This document shows, one piece after another, positions 1 through 9,475 of a DNA stretch of 64,000 nt. The notes below the pieces were generated by a model. That model saw only the letters and a list, made by a program, of their open reading frames with translations. It was not told the origin of the DNA and ran no database searches. The stretch lies in NCBI RefSeq assembly GCF_008017825.1, contig NZ_VRLS01000043.1, forward strand, positions 1 to 64,000. Reading direction: 5' to 3'. The stretch is from Mesonia sp008017825 (GTDB lineage Bacteria; Bacteroidota; Bacteroidia; Flavobacteriales; Flavobacteriaceae). Numbering within the stretch: position 1 is the stretch's first letter; every line of letters starts with the position of its first letter. A program made the translations under genes and the position numbers.

Positions 1-3000
1 ACAGCTCCAGCAGTATATGAATTGTGTGATAGTGGAACAGGTCAAGCACAGTTTGATCTATCTACTTTAGATGCAGCGGTAAATAATGATCCTAATGTAA
101 CGATCACTTACCACGCCACTCAAACAGCAGCTGATGCAGGAACTCCGGTATTGCCAGTTTTATATAATTCAGCTACAGCAACTATTTATGCAAGAGTAGA
201 GGACAATAATCCTCCTGGATGTTATAATACTATTGCAGTAGATTTACAGGTGAATCCTAATCCAGATGTACCTAATGCATTACCAACTTTAGAATTGTGT
301 GATGATGATACAGATGGAATAGCAACTTTTAACCTAACGGATAATGAAGCAACGATCTTATCAAACGAGCCTAGTCCGGCAAACTTTGATGTGACGTATT
401 ATGCAAATGCTACAGATTTAGCTAATGCAAATGCAATTGCTACTGAAACTGCTTATGATAATACAACGCCAAATACGCAAACTATCTTTGTATTAGTAGA
501 GAACTTGACAACAGGTTGTACTACCGAGGCACAGTTTGATATTACGGTGAACCCATTACCCAGTTACAATGCACCAGCGCCATTAATTATTTGTGATGAT
601 GCAAGTGCTAATGGTACAGCAACATTTACTTTAAGTAATGCTACCGCTCAGCTTACAGGAAGTAATCCTAACTTAAATGTGAGTTACTTCCCAAGTCAGG
701 CTACGGCTCAAGCAGGAGACCCTAATGATGAATTGCCTAATAGTTATACAAATACTAATCCTTTCAATGAAACGATATGGGTAAGAATTTATAATATCAA
801 CACTCAGTGTTTCGTGGTAGACAGTTTAGATCTCCAAGTAGATCAAGCTCCACAAGCCAATAAACCACAAGATTTTATTTACTGTGATGACGATAATGAT
901 GGAGTGGGACAATTTATTTTAACTGATTTAGATGATGAGATCAATAACGATCCTAGTGTAACGATCACCTACCACCAGACTCAGGCCAATGCTGATAATA
1001 ATGTATTGCCATTAAGCAGTCCATTTACCAATACGGTAAATACCACTCAAACCATTTATGTAAGAGTAGAGAGTCCTGGAGTAGACTGTTACAGTACGGT
1101 GACGGCAACCTTAATAGTAGAAGATAGTCCGCAGCCAGTTTTAGCAGCCGACTTAGATCCATTAGAGGCTTGTGATGATGACAATAGTGGAAATGCGGTG
1201 TTCGATCTTACACAGATGGAACCAGCGATTTTAGCTAACGAGACTACTCCATCAGACTTTACGGTAACTTATTACCAGACACAGAACGATGCAGATAATC
1301 AAACTAATCCTATTGGAGTACCAGCAGCTTACACTAGCAACGGATTGAACCAAACTATCTATGTAGTAGTAGAAGGGTTAAATGGTTGTTTAGGAGAAAC
1401 TAGTTTTGAGCTTATCGTTAATCCATTACCAACGGTTAATCCGCCAAGTGCTTTAGAGCTTTGTGATTACAATAACCCAGGAGATGAACAAGAAGCATTT
1501 AATTTAAACGATGCCACTTTAGAAATCACTGGAGGAGATAATAGTATAGATGTAACTTACTATGCTTCACAAGCAGATGCAGATGCAGGGATTAATCCGT
1601 TAAGCAGTCCATATACCAATACGGTAAATAATGAGACTATCTACATAAGATCGGTAGATCAAGATACGGGTTGTAGTGTAACTCAAGGTTATACCTTAAC
1701 CTTAGTAGTGAATCCATTACCTTCCCCACAAGTACCTGTAGATCCTCTATTAGTATGTGATGCCGATAACGATGGTTTTGCCGAATTTGATCTAGATGCT
1801 CAAATCCCGATCATCACCAATGGAGAAGTAAATGTGGTAGTTACTTACCATATTACCCAAGCCAATGCAGATGCAGGAAGTAACCCTATCGATACGACTC
1901 AACCTTACGGAATAGTAGCAGGGAATGGAGTTCAAACTATTTATGTAAGAGCTACCAATAGCGTTACTGGGTGTTATGTAGTAGAAGTGTTAGAGTTGGA
2001 AGTAGTTTCCACCCCAGAGATAGGAACTTTAGAAGACCTGTTTGTATGTGATGATGCTACAGCAGATGGTTTTGCGATATTTGATTTAACGGTAAACACT
2101 ACCAATGTGATCGGAAACCAAAACCCAGCTGATGTAACAGTAACTTACTACGAGACTCAAGCTGATGCAGCTGCAGGAACCAACGCGATTGCGGTACCAA
2201 GTATGTATACCAATAATATGAATCCGCAGCGTATCTTCGTTCGAATAGAAAATAATGCTACAGGATGTATTGATACTTTTGATACTGCCAATGACAATAG
2301 TTTCTGGATAGAAGTAGAAGAAAATCCGGATGTAATGGATCCAACGAACCTGCAGTTATGTGATGATGATTATGCAACGAATCCAGTACCTCAAAACATC
2401 TTTAACTTAACGGTAAAAGAAGGAGAGATTTCAGGTCAAAACTTCCCGCCAAGTAGTTATGAGTTTACCTACTATGCAAATAATGCAGACTACCAAGCAG
2501 GAACAGCTATAGGAGATCCAACCGCTTATGAAAACCAAAGTAATCCTCAAACGATTATTGTAGAGGTGGTAGATACAACTACAGAAGGTATGTGTGCAAG
2601 CACGGTTAATTTAACTATAGAAGTATTGCCATTACCAAGTCCGTCAGAAGATGATCAAGATATCTTACGTTTAGAAGAATGTGATGATGACAATGATGGA
2701 ATAGCGGCTACTGGTTTTGATTTAACGCAAAGCGGAGATCTAATTTCGGCAGGAGAGAATGTAATATTAACGTATTACACAACAGAGAATGCAGCAGAAG
2801 ATGGAGATACAACAGCTCCAGAATACATTGCAGACCCTACTAACTATACCAATGATCCTAGTTTAAATATCACCAATGCAGATGGATTAAGTGTACAGGT
2901 GATCTATGTAAGAATAGATAGTAATGTAAACGGTAACTTCTGTTTTGTAGTAGTATCTTTTGAAATTGATGTAGTGCCAGCACCGGTGTTAAATGATATG

Positions 3001-4440
3001 GATCCTTTTGGATATATTTTATGTGAAGATGGTAATACAGGAACTGCAACCATTTTCTTAGATGATATTGCAGAGAATGTATACGATGCTACACTAGATT
3101 TTGATACCGATCCTAATACTACGGCAGATACTTCAATATTAGTACCGTTATTAGATCAAACAGAAAATGAAGATTTAGACATTACTAACTATACAGTGAG
3201 CTACCACTTTACACAAGTAGGAGCAGAAACAGATACGGCAGAAGTGCCTAACGGTTACCAAGCTACAGATGGAGAGCGTTTCTTTATCCGTATAGAATAT
3301 AAAGATACAGGATGTTACAATACCAATGCTATAGGAGAAGTAGTGGTAACGGTAGAAGAGCGTCCAAGTATTGATGATGTAGATATCTTAGAGCAGTTAT
3401 GTTCAGATGAGCAAGGAGGAGATAGTGTAACTATTGATCTAACCCAGTATAATGGACAGATCAACCCAGGATCTCCAGCTAATACTCAGGTGGTGTATTA
3501 TGCAACGATGAATGATTATATGGCAGGAATAGCTATAGACCCATCACAGTTAAGTGCTTATACTACTGTTGAGAATCCACAGACGATCATAGCAGAAGTA
3601 ATTGATACGGTAACCCTATGTGAGTCAGAGTTATTTGCGACTATAGAGATCGAAATAGGGGAAAGCCCAATTATAGACATCTCTAGCTATGATGGAACAG
3701 TGCTTTGTGAAGATCTAGATCCAAACACTCCTGTAGTAGGAGGAGATTACAGCTCTGTAACGATAGAGACTGGATTAAGCACTACTCAATATGACTTTGA
3801 GTGGACTCAAAACGGAGCTACGTTAATGGAAACAGGATCAAGTTTAACCGTAAGTGAACCTGGGACCTATGAAGTAACAGTGACTGATCCTTTAACAGGA
3901 TGTGCAAGTACAAGCAGTGCTACATTTGCTTCTGGGAACCCACCAGAATTTACAGTAGAGTCTACTACATTTGGTTTTAATGGAGAACACGCTTTATTGA
4001 TCAGCAATGTGATTGGAGCAGGAGACTATGAGTTTAGTGTAGATAATGGACCTTGGATCGCTTTAGGAGCAGAAGGAACATTAACTCTAGATGGATTATC
4101 AGGAGGAGTTCACGAGGTAAGAGGAAGAGATAGAAACGGATGTGGAATTACACTAAATGAAGTATTCTTTATCGACTATCCTAAATTCTTTACCCCTAAC
4201 CAAGATGGTTACAATGATACTTGGAATATCCAAGGAATCTCTAACCAGTTAGATGCTAAGATTTACATCTTTGATCGTTATGGAAAATTATTAAAACAAT
4301 TAAGCCCTAGCAGTCCAGGATGGGATGGAACCTACAATGGAAAACTAATGCCATCTAATGATTATTGGTTCAGAGTAGAGTACACTGATATTGATGGAAC
4401 CCGAAAAGAATTCAAAGCTAACTTTACTTTGAAGAGATAA
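1..4440 (+). CDS. Giant repeat adhesin with T9SS type B C-terminal sorting domain (5' truncated)
   Basis: The frame is open from base 1, so the start lies outside the window and about 1,479 codons are visible. The visible part is about twelve tandem domains of roughly 85-110 residues. Each opens with a Leu-x-x-Cys-Asp-Asp-Asp-Asn-Asp-Gly-like acidic loop and then has VTYY.TQADA, NPQTIYVRVEN and TGC motifs, so each repeat carries two cysteines that could pair. An Ig-like domain with a lone Cys pair follows (about 3,680-3,920). The last 85 residues, beginning KFFTPNQDGYND and ending in KR, are the gliding-motility-associated (type B) T9SS sorting domain. Known of the family: such proteins are exported across the outer membrane and act as surface adhesins. 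The ligand is unknown. A strong terminator follows. Confidence 0.93.
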   Translation, partial: TAPAVYELCDSGTGQAQFDLSTLDAAVNNDPNVTITYHATQTAADAGTPVLPVLYNSATATIYARVEDNNPPGCYNTIAVDLQVNPNPDVPNALPTLELCDDDTDGIATFNLTDNEATILSNEPSPANFDVTYYANATDLANANAIATETAYDNTTPNTQTIFVLVENLTTGCTTEAQFDITVNPLPSYNAPAPLIICDDASANGTATFTLSNATAQLTGSNPNLNVSYFPSQATAQAGDPNDELPNSYTNTNPFNETIWVRIYNINTQCFVVDSLDLQVDQAPQANKPQDFIYCDDDNDGVGQFILTDLDDEINNDPSVTITYHQTQANADNNVLPLSSPFTNTVNTTQTIYVRVESPGVDCYSTVTATLIVEDSPQPVLAADLDPLEACDDDNSGNAVFDLTQMEPAILANETTPSDFTVTYYQTQNDADNQTNPIGVPAAYTSNGLNQTIYVVVEGLNGCLGETSFELIVNPLPTVNPPSALELCDYNNPGDEQEAFNLNDATLEITGGDNSIDVTYYASQADADAGINPLSSPYTNTVNNETIYIRSVDQDTGCSVTQGYTLTLVVNPLPSPQVPVDPLLVCDADNDGFAEFDLDAQIPIITNGEVNVVVTYHITQANADAGSNPIDTTQPYGIVAGNGVQTIYVRATNSVTGCYVVEVLELEVVSTPEIGTLEDLFVCDDATADGFAIFDLTVNTTNVIGNQNPADVTVTYYETQADAAAGTNAIAVPSMYTNNMNPQRIFVRIENNATGCIDTFDTANDNSFWIEVEENPDVMDPTNLQLCDDDYATNPVPQNIFNLTVKEGEISGQNFPPSSYEFTYYANNADYQAGTAIGDPTAYENQSNPQTIIVEVVDTTTEGMCASTVNLTIEVLPLPSPSEDDQDILRLEECDDDNDGIAATGFDLTQSGDLISAGENVILTYYTTENAAEDGDTTAPEYIADPTNYTNDPSLNITNADGLSVQVIYVRIDSNVNGNFCFVVVSFEIDVVPAPVLNDMDPFGYILCEDGNTGTATIFLDDIAENVYDATLDFDTDPNTTADTSILVPLLDQTENEDLDITNYTVSYHFTQVGAETDTAEVPNGYQATDGERFFIRIEYKDTGCYNTNAIGEVVVTVEERPSIDDVDILEQLCSDEQGGDSVTIDLTQYNGQINPGSPANTQVVYYATMNDYMAGIAIDPSQLSAYTTVENPQTIIAEVIDTVTLCESELFATIEIEIGESPIIDISSYDGTVLCEDLDPNTPVVGGDYSSVTIETGLSTTQYDFEWTQNGATLMETGSSLTVSEPGTYEVTVTDPLTGCASTSSATFASGNPPEFTVESTTFGFNGEHALLISNVIGAGDYEFSVDNGPWIALGAEGTLTLDGLSGGVHEVRGRDRNGCGITLNEVFFIDYPKFFTPNQDGYNDTWNIQGISNQLDAKIYIFDRYGKLLKQLSPSSPGWDGTYNGKLMPSNDYWFRVEYTDIDGTRKEFKANFTLKR

Positions 4441-4447
4441 AAGGTAA

Positions 4448-4459
4448 TTCCGCGAAAGC
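4448..4459 (+). repeat. TTCCGCGAAAGC 12-mer, copy 1
   Basis: Exact copy seven bases after the adhesin stop codon and before its terminator. It is the only copy in this window that lies outside coding sequence. Confidence 0.7.
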
Positions 4460-4470
4460 AAAAGACCAAC

Positions 4471-4510
4471 AAAAAAAGATCCCTCCAATATTGGAGGGAT
4501 CTTTTTTTTA
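4471..4510 (+). terminator. Intrinsic terminator of the adhesin gene
   Basis: A perfect 11-bp stem (4478-4488 with 4491-4501) is flanked by an A run upstream and an eight-T run downstream. It follows the adhesin stop at 4440. Confidence 0.9.
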
Positions 4511-4773
4511 TAAATAAACTTATAGGAGGGTTTTTATACTATTATAGAAAATTTTGTAAATGTAATAACTATGATTAGTCAGAGCGATTCTTAAAATATT
4601 ATCAAAAATCACTAAAAATTTGTAAAACAAGTTAGTTGGAAGAGTTAAGAAAAGCTATTCAGTTTTGAATATGTGTGACTAATTAAGTTGATAACTTAAT
4701 GGTGTAAAATAAAATTTTTAGTAGATTATAGATTGATGCCTACTGTGAGAAATACACTTTAATATTATCATTA
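4511..4773. other. AT-rich intergenic stretch, nothing recognised
   Basis: The gap between the adhesin terminator and the convergent methyltransferase stop is very AT-rich. I see no open frame with a plausible start, no tRNA-like fold and no long inverted repeat. It may simply separate two convergent transcription units. Confidence 0.5.
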
Positions 4774-5544
4774 TTAATCCTTATAACAAACAGGTAGAAT
4801 TTCGGTAGGATTAATGCGGTAACGCTCAATTTCTTCTTTACTGAGTTGATTAGCAAGAAGTATTTGTTTCACTATAAAACCTTTCTCTTCTAGTTTCTTA
4901 AAATAATCTCTTCCGTAAATTCTCACGTGGTCATATTGACCAAATATTTTAGCTCTTTCTTTAGGATCGGTAATACTATCGTCTTCAAAAGTAGTGTCTC
5001 TATTTAAATCTTGGGGGACTTGTAAAATTGCGAAACCTTTGGGTTTTAAAACCCGATAAAGTTCTTGCATTGCCAAGTCATCATCTGGAATATGTTCTAA
5101 CACGTGATTGCAGAAAATTACATCGAAGCTATTATCTTTAAAAGGAAGTTTGCAAATATCAGCTTTAACATCAGCAAGAGGTGAATTTAAATCTGTAGTT
5201 GTATAATCCAGATGCTTCATATTCCTGAATCGCTTATAAAAGGCTTGCTCGGGAGCAAAATGAAGCATTTTTTTAGGTTGTGTAAAAAAATCGGTTTGCC
5301 CTTCTAAATATAACCACAATAACCTGTGTCTTTCTAGAGAAAGGGTAGAGGGAGATAAAACATTAGGGCGTTGAGTAACATATCCATAAGGAAGAAAAGT
5401 AGAGAAACTTTTTTTGTCTATAGGATCTGTATATTTTTTCCCTCGGAGTGCAGTAGCTAAAATAGGTCTGGCTACATAGCTCAATTTTATAAGTAAAGGT
5501 CTTGGTATGTGGTTAAGAATAAACCGGAATCCTTTTTTAATCAT
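4774..5544 (-). CDS. Class I SAM-dependent methyltransferase
   Basis: This 256-residue protein has a Methyltransf_11-type core. An acidic loop DVKADICKLPF lies at about 125-135, and the post-motif segment FDVIFCNHVLEHIPDDD at about 140-155 is typical of small-molecule methyltransferases. The expected glycine-rich motif I is replaced by HFAPEQAFYKRF (about 95-106), a form seen in uncharacterised flavobacterial members. The N-terminal 50 residues are basic and partly hydrophobic and may touch the membrane. It overlaps the preceding HNH gene by 4 nt (ATGA), so it is probably the last gene of the unit running down from gpmI. The substrate cannot be inferred. Confidence 0.8.
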   Translation of the reverse strand: MIKKGFRFILNHIPRPLLIKLSYVARPILATALRGKKYTDPIDKKSFSTFLPYGYVTQRPNVLSPSTLSLERHRLLWLYLEGQTDFFTQPKKMLHFAPEQAFYKRFRNMKHLDYTTTDLNSPLADVKADICKLPFKDNSFDVIFCNHVLEHIPDDDLAMQELYRVLKPKGFAILQVPQDLNRDTTFEDDSITDPKERAKIFGQYDHVRIYGRDYFKKLEEKGFIVKQILLANQLSKEEIERYRINPTEILPVCYKD

Positions 5545-6131
5545 ACTTTTATGTCGGCCCAGTTTTCTCCAGTTTTAATTCTATGAAGCTGCATTTCTGA
5601 AACTCCAAATTGTTTAGCTAAAACTTTTAATCTTGTTCGCCTATTAGGATCTAATAACTTTTTCTTTAAAATAGTAGCTTGGGCGTAACTTAATTTAGCA
5701 AAGCTTCTACTTTTATTCTTTCTTTTGGCAATAACCTTTGGGTTTTTATCTTGATGACGCTCCCATTCTTTTCGGTTAACCCATTGAAGATTATTTAGAT
5801 TATTATCTGTCTTATCATAATTTTTATGAATGACAAAAAGAGCATCTTCAGGTTTTTCTTGAAATGCTTTTGCGATTAATTTATGGGTATAGAAATTATT
5901 TCTTTTGCCATTTTTTAATCGTGTATTGAAAATAGGGTAACCATTAATAGTACTCCCCTTTAAGATTTTTCCGTGTTTACTTTTTACAAAGTTCATTACA
6001 CGACCTTTACTCGAAAGGGCTACTTCATAACCTTCTGCCCAGTTTTCTTCGTAGTAAAATTTCCACTCCTCTAATAAATTATTATTGAGATAAAAACTTT
6101 CTTTATTTTTTAAACTCTCTTTCTTCATCAT
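5541..6131 (-). CDS. NUMOD4/HNH endonuclease-like protein with C-terminal helix-turn-helix
   Basis: The protein has about 196 residues. The N-terminal half has NUMOD4 features (EEWKFYYEENWAEGYEVALSSKGRV). An HNH_3-type core follows, with His83, IHKN (101-104) and NNLNNLQW (110-117), all consistent with an intact metal-binding site. The tail (about 145-196) looks like a recombinase-type helix-turn-helix ending in TGENWADIKV. The longest open frame begins with TTG at 6137; I prefer ATG at 6131 or 6128. It overlaps the 3' end of map by about 29 nt and the methyltransferase by 4 nt, so it is embedded in a housekeeping unit. Free-standing homing-type nucleases share these domains. Whether this one cuts DNA or only binds it is unknown. 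Confidence 0.75.
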   Translation of the reverse strand: MMKKESLKNKESFYLNNNLLEEWKFYYEENWAEGYEVALSSKGRVMNFVKSKHGKILKGSTINGYPIFNTRLKNGKRNNFYTHKLIAKAFQEKPEDALFVIHKNYDKTDNNLNNLQWVNRKEWERHQDKNPKVIAKRKNKSRSFAKLSYAQATILKKKLLDPNRRTRLKVLAKQFGVSEMQLHRIKTGENWADIKV

Positions 6132-6906
6132 TCTCAATTCCTAACGATTCATAAATATATTCAAACGTAGATAGTAGTTGTGGTTTACCATCTATTAAAG
6201 CTACATCGTGCTCAAAATGTGCACTAGGCTTTCCGTCGCGAGTAAGGATTGTCCAACCATCTTTAAGTTGTTTAATGTTTTTAGTGCCCATATTAATCAT
6301 AGGTTCTATTGCGACAACCATACCTTCTACAAACTTTTTTCCTCTTCCTCTTTTTCCGTAGTTGGGCATTTCTGGATCTTCGTGCATCGTTCTACCTAAA
6401 CCATGACCTACCAATTCTCTTACTACACCGTAACCGTGGTCCTCGGCGTGTTTTTGAATAGCATAACCTACATCACCAACACGGTTACCTATTTTAAATT
6501 CTTTTATTCCTTTATAGAGTGATTCTTTGGTCACTCTCAATAATTCTGCCGTTTCTTGGTCTACTTCTCCAACAGGAAACGTGTAAGCATGATCTCCATA
6601 AAAACCATTTTTTATAGCTCCGCAATCTATAGAAATAATATCTCCTTCTTGCAAAGGCTGATCATTAGGTATTCCATGCACAACTTGAGCATTGGGACTC
6701 ATACATAATGAATTAGGAAAGTCGTAAAGACCCAAAAAACCAGGAATAGCACCTTCAGATCTTATAAAGTCTTCAGCAAGTTTATCTAGTTGTAAAGTGG
6801 TTACGCCAGGTTTAACTTCTTTAGCAATCATTCCTAAAGTTTTAGAAACTACTAAAGCACTTTCTCTCATTAATTCAATTTCTTCGCTATTTTTTGGTAT
6901 AATCAT
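6103..6906 (-). CDS. map: Type I methionine aminopeptidase
   Basis: It removes the initiator methionine from nascent proteins in the cytoplasm. The 267-residue length fits type I enzymes lacking the SH3-binding extension. The five metal ligands are visible: Asp94 and Asp105 (in IISIDCGAIKNGFYGDHAYTF), His168 (VGHGLGR), Glu201 (VVAIEPM) and Glu232 (AHFEHDVAL). His78 in VVHGIP is the substrate-contact histidine. The acidic C-terminus extends under the start of the HNH gene. Upstream, 6 nt away, is the HAD hydrolase gene, so co-transcription is likely. No second map copy is seen in the window. Confidence 0.97.
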   Translation of the reverse strand: MIIPKNSEEIELMRESALVVSKTLGMIAKEVKPGVTTLQLDKLAEDFIRSEGAIPGFLGLYDFPNSLCMSPNAQVVHGIPNDQPLQEGDIISIDCGAIKNGFYGDHAYTFPVGEVDQETAELLRVTKESLYKGIKEFKIGNRVGDVGYAIQKHAEDHGYGVVRELVGHGLGRTMHEDPEMPNYGKRGRGKKFVEGMVVAIEPMINMGTKNIKQLKDGWTILTRDGKPSAHFEHDVALIDGKPQLLSTFEYIYESLGIENDEEREFKK

Positions 6907-6912
6907 ATGCTT

Positions 6913-7323
6913 TTATTTGAGAAAGGAAAATAAACCTTTCTTTTTTGTAGGCTTTAAATGTTCTGGTTCTTCGTTTATTATTTGCTGATATATTTCTCCC
7001 CATCCTAAAAGACCACCAATATTTCTATCATCAATAAAAACATCAGCATTAATCTTTCTGCTTACTCTAGGGTCAAATTCTTCTTCAGGAAAACTTTGAT
7101 TGATTGCGTAGAATTTAATTCCTCGCTCTTCGCAAAATGCAACGGCATCATCCAATTCTTTTCCGTAACGGTAGGTCCAGAGAATCAATCGATGTCCTAT
7201 TTCTTCAAGCTTTTTTAAAGTTTCGAAAGCAAAAATCATAGGTTCCCCTATTTTAGGATATTTATTTTCTACAATAGTTCCGTCAAAATCTACGGCTATC
7301 AATAAAGATTTACTGTTTTTCAT
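6913..7323 (-). CDS. Small HAD-superfamily hydrolase (BT0820-like)
   Basis: The 136-residue protein starts with VDFDGTIVE (residues 11-19), in which Asp12 and Asp14 are the HAD nucleophile and acid/base. LILWTYR (about 60-66) is motif II and DVFIDDRNIGG (about 112-122) is the motif IV acidic pair. There is no large cap insertion, so it is a minimal C0-type phosphatase. It resembles the Bacteroides BT0820 group by motif and length. The substrate is unknown. It lies 6 nt upstream of map and 6 nt downstream of the thioredoxin-like gene, in one tight minus-strand run. Confidence 0.82.
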   Translation of the reverse strand: MKNSKSLLIAVDFDGTIVENKYPKIGEPMIFAFETLKKLEEIGHRLILWTYRYGKELDDAVAFCEERGIKFYAINQSFPEEEFDPRVSRKINADVFIDDRNIGGLLGWGEIYQQIINEEPEHLKPTKKKGLFSFLK

Positions 7324-7329
7324 AAGTAA

Positions 7330-7899
7330 TTAATCTGCGTAACTATTTTTATAAGGCTGATTAGTTACAATGTTTAAAATATCTTCTTCTAAAGTTTCTT
7401 GTGGAAACTCAACGAATCTATTTACTTCTTTTCCATTCTTATCTATAAATATAATGGTAGGTACAAACTGTATGTCGTAGTTTTTTTCGTAACCTTGCGC
7501 GGTAGTTTTACTTCTATCTACTGCAATTACTTCAAGTTGATCTTGGTTATAATCAATTTTATCAAGTAAACTATAAAGTTTTGGAATTTCTCTTCGACTA
7601 TCTGAACACCAAGTACCCATAAAAACCTTAATTTTATACTCGTCGATGTTTTTATTGATTTTTTCTACGATTTCTTCTTCTGGCTCGTAGGCTTCATATC
7701 CAGGCATAAACCACTCTTTTAGATTTCCAGATTTAAAGTCTTCTTCTGTAATCTTTCCTGAATAATCATTGTCTTGCGGAGTTGATTCTGAGGTTGAAAC
7801 AACTGTATTTTCGGTAGTGGTATTGGTTGATGTTTTTTCTTGAGCTTTACAAGAAGTTAGAGTTAACAGCGCAACTAAAAAGGTGAATGTTACTTTCAT
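7330..7899 (-). CDS. Thioredoxin-fold lipoprotein with a CXXS active site
   Basis: The 189-residue protein has a lipoprotein signal (TFLVALLTLTSC, lipobox Cys17) and a Ser/Thr-rich linker to about residue 45. The thioredoxin-like domain has KVFMGTWCSDSRREIPKL at about 91-108, and a cis-proline candidate in FVPTIIFID. The redox motif is Cys98-Ser-Asp-Ser101, so the resolving cysteine is missing. That fits a monothiol oxidoreductase, chaperone-like or isomerase-type role at the periplasmic or outer membrane face rather than a classical thioredoxin. Its start overlaps the gpmI stop by 4 nt (ATGA), so translational coupling is likely. Confidence 0.8.
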   Translation of the reverse strand: MKVTFTFLVALLTLTSCKAQEKTSTNTTTENTVVSTSESTPQDNDYSGKITEEDFKSGNLKEWFMPGYEAYEPEEEIVEKINKNIDEYKIKVFMGTWCSDSRREIPKLYSLLDKIDYNQDQLEVIAVDRSKTTAQGYEKNYDIQFVPTIIFIDKNGKEVNRFVEFPQETLEEDILNIVTNQPYKNSYAD

Positions 7900-9407
7900 A
7901 TTAAAAGGCTTTTTTGAGTCATTAACTCGGGTTTATCAATATTCATAAGATCTAGAATAGTAGGGGCGATGTCACCTAAAATACCATCTTTAATTTTTTT
8001 ATTTTCAGAAGAAATCAAAATAACGGGAACAGGATTCGTAGTGTGTGCGGTATTCATCGATCCATCTTCATTTTTCATTTTCTCACTATTTCCATGATCA
8101 GCTAAAATAATAAAGTTGTAATTTTCTTTTCCGGCTTCAACTATTCGCTTTAAGCAGGCATCGACAGTTTCGCAAGCTTTAATTGCAGCTTCAAAAACTC
8201 CTGTATGACCTACCATATCTGGGTTTGCAAAATTAATACAAAAAAAGTCCTTATCGTTATCTTCAATTTTATCAACTAACTTATCTGTAAGTTCAATTGC
8301 ACTCATCTCGGGTTGTAGATCATAAGTGGCAACTTTAGGAGAGTGAACAAGAATTCGTTCTTCTCCCTTAAATGGAACTTCTCTTCCGCCAGAGAAAAAG
8401 AAAGTAACATGAGGGTATTTCTCTGTTTCGGCAGCTCTTACTTGAGTTTTTCCGACATATTCTAGGGTTTCTCCTAATGTAGCATTAATGTTATTTTTAT
8501 TGAAAACAACATTTATATTGGAGAAAGTATTGTCGTAATTCGTCATAGTAACAAAATACAACGGAAGTTTCTTTAAATTATATTCAGTAATATCTTCTTG
8601 TGATAAAACTTGAGTAAGTTGGCGTCCTCTATCTGTTCTAAAGTTAAAGAAAATTACGACATCTCCTTTTTCTATCGTATGCGTTTTACCCTGAGTATTC
8701 ACCAAAATTGGTTCTAAAAACTCATCGGTAATTCCGTTATTATAACTTTTTTGAATATGATTTACTACAGAAGATGTTTCTTCTCCAACGCCATGGACTA
8801 ATAAATCATAAGCTTTTTTTGTTCTTTCCCAGCGGTTATCACGATCCATCGCATAATATCTTCCCACAACCGATGCTAAAGTACTTTGAGTTTCTTCTAA
8901 AGAATTTTCGATTTCTTCTATAAAACCTAATCCAGATTTTGGATCTACATCTCTACCGTCTGTAAAAGCATGAATGTACTTATCTTTTACGCCAAATTCA
9001 TTAGCAGCTTCTAATAAACCTTTTAGGTGATTAATGTGAGAATGTACACCACCGTCACTAACTAAACCAATAAAATGAATAGGTTTTTTATGATTTACAG
9101 CATAATCAAAAGCTTGTTCTAAAACAGGTTCTGTAGATAAAGACTTATGTTCTACAGCTCTATTTATTTTTGCTAGATCTTGATAAACTATTCTTCCAGC
9201 TCCTAAGTTAAGATGTCCAACTTCACTATTTCCCATTTGTCCATGAGGCAGCCCCACGTGTTCACCATCAGTTCTCAATAAAGCATGCGGATGGTTTTTA
9301 TATAAAGAGTCTATAAATGGGGTGTTAGCTTGGTCTACAGCAGATACACTTTTATCTTTTGTCTCACCCCAGCCATCTAAAATGACTAAAATAGCTTTGT
9401 TCGACAT
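7896..9407 (-). CDS. gpmI: 2,3-bisphosphoglycerate-independent phosphoglycerate mutase
   Basis: It interconverts 3- and 2-phosphoglycerate in glycolysis and gluconeogenesis, using two Mn ions and a phosphoserine intermediate. The protein is about 503 residues with the start at ATG 9407; an upstream TTG at 9425 would add only six residues. Visible landmarks are ILDGWG (Asp11), the catalytic Ser61 in GQMGNSEVGH, TDGRDVDP and RYYAMDRD in the transferase domain, and ILADHGNSEKM plus NTAHTTNPVP near the C-terminus. It is the first gene of the run through the thioredoxin-like gene, HAD and map, suggesting joint transcription. Confidence 0.97.
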   Translation of the reverse strand: MSNKAILVILDGWGETKDKSVSAVDQANTPFIDSLYKNHPHALLRTDGEHVGLPHGQMGNSEVGHLNLGAGRIVYQDLAKINRAVEHKSLSTEPVLEQAFDYAVNHKKPIHFIGLVSDGGVHSHINHLKGLLEAANEFGVKDKYIHAFTDGRDVDPKSGLGFIEEIENSLEETQSTLASVVGRYYAMDRDNRWERTKKAYDLLVHGVGEETSSVVNHIQKSYNNGITDEFLEPILVNTQGKTHTIEKGDVVIFFNFRTDRGRQLTQVLSQEDITEYNLKKLPLYFVTMTNYDNTFSNINVVFNKNNINATLGETLEYVGKTQVRAAETEKYPHVTFFFSGGREVPFKGEERILVHSPKVATYDLQPEMSAIELTDKLVDKIEDNDKDFFCINFANPDMVGHTGVFEAAIKACETVDACLKRIVEAGKENYNFIILADHGNSEKMKNEDGSMNTAHTTNPVPVILISSENKKIKDGILGDIAPTILDLMNIDKPELMTQKSLLI

Positions 9408-9475
9408 GATATTGTTTTGCCGCAAAGTTAAAGAAGTTAGCTATCTTTTTTTTATAAAGTTATGCTAAATTTCCT

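Noticed and set aside
1..4440. Repeated DNA that could be mistaken for a CRISPR-like or transposon array
   Set aside because: The repeats are about 255-330 bp and in frame; they encode protein domains and diverge at third codon positions.
5541..6137. The HNH protein as evidence of a recent mobile element
   Set aside because: No flanking repeats, target duplication, intron or intein boundaries, and it is tightly overlapped with its neighbours.
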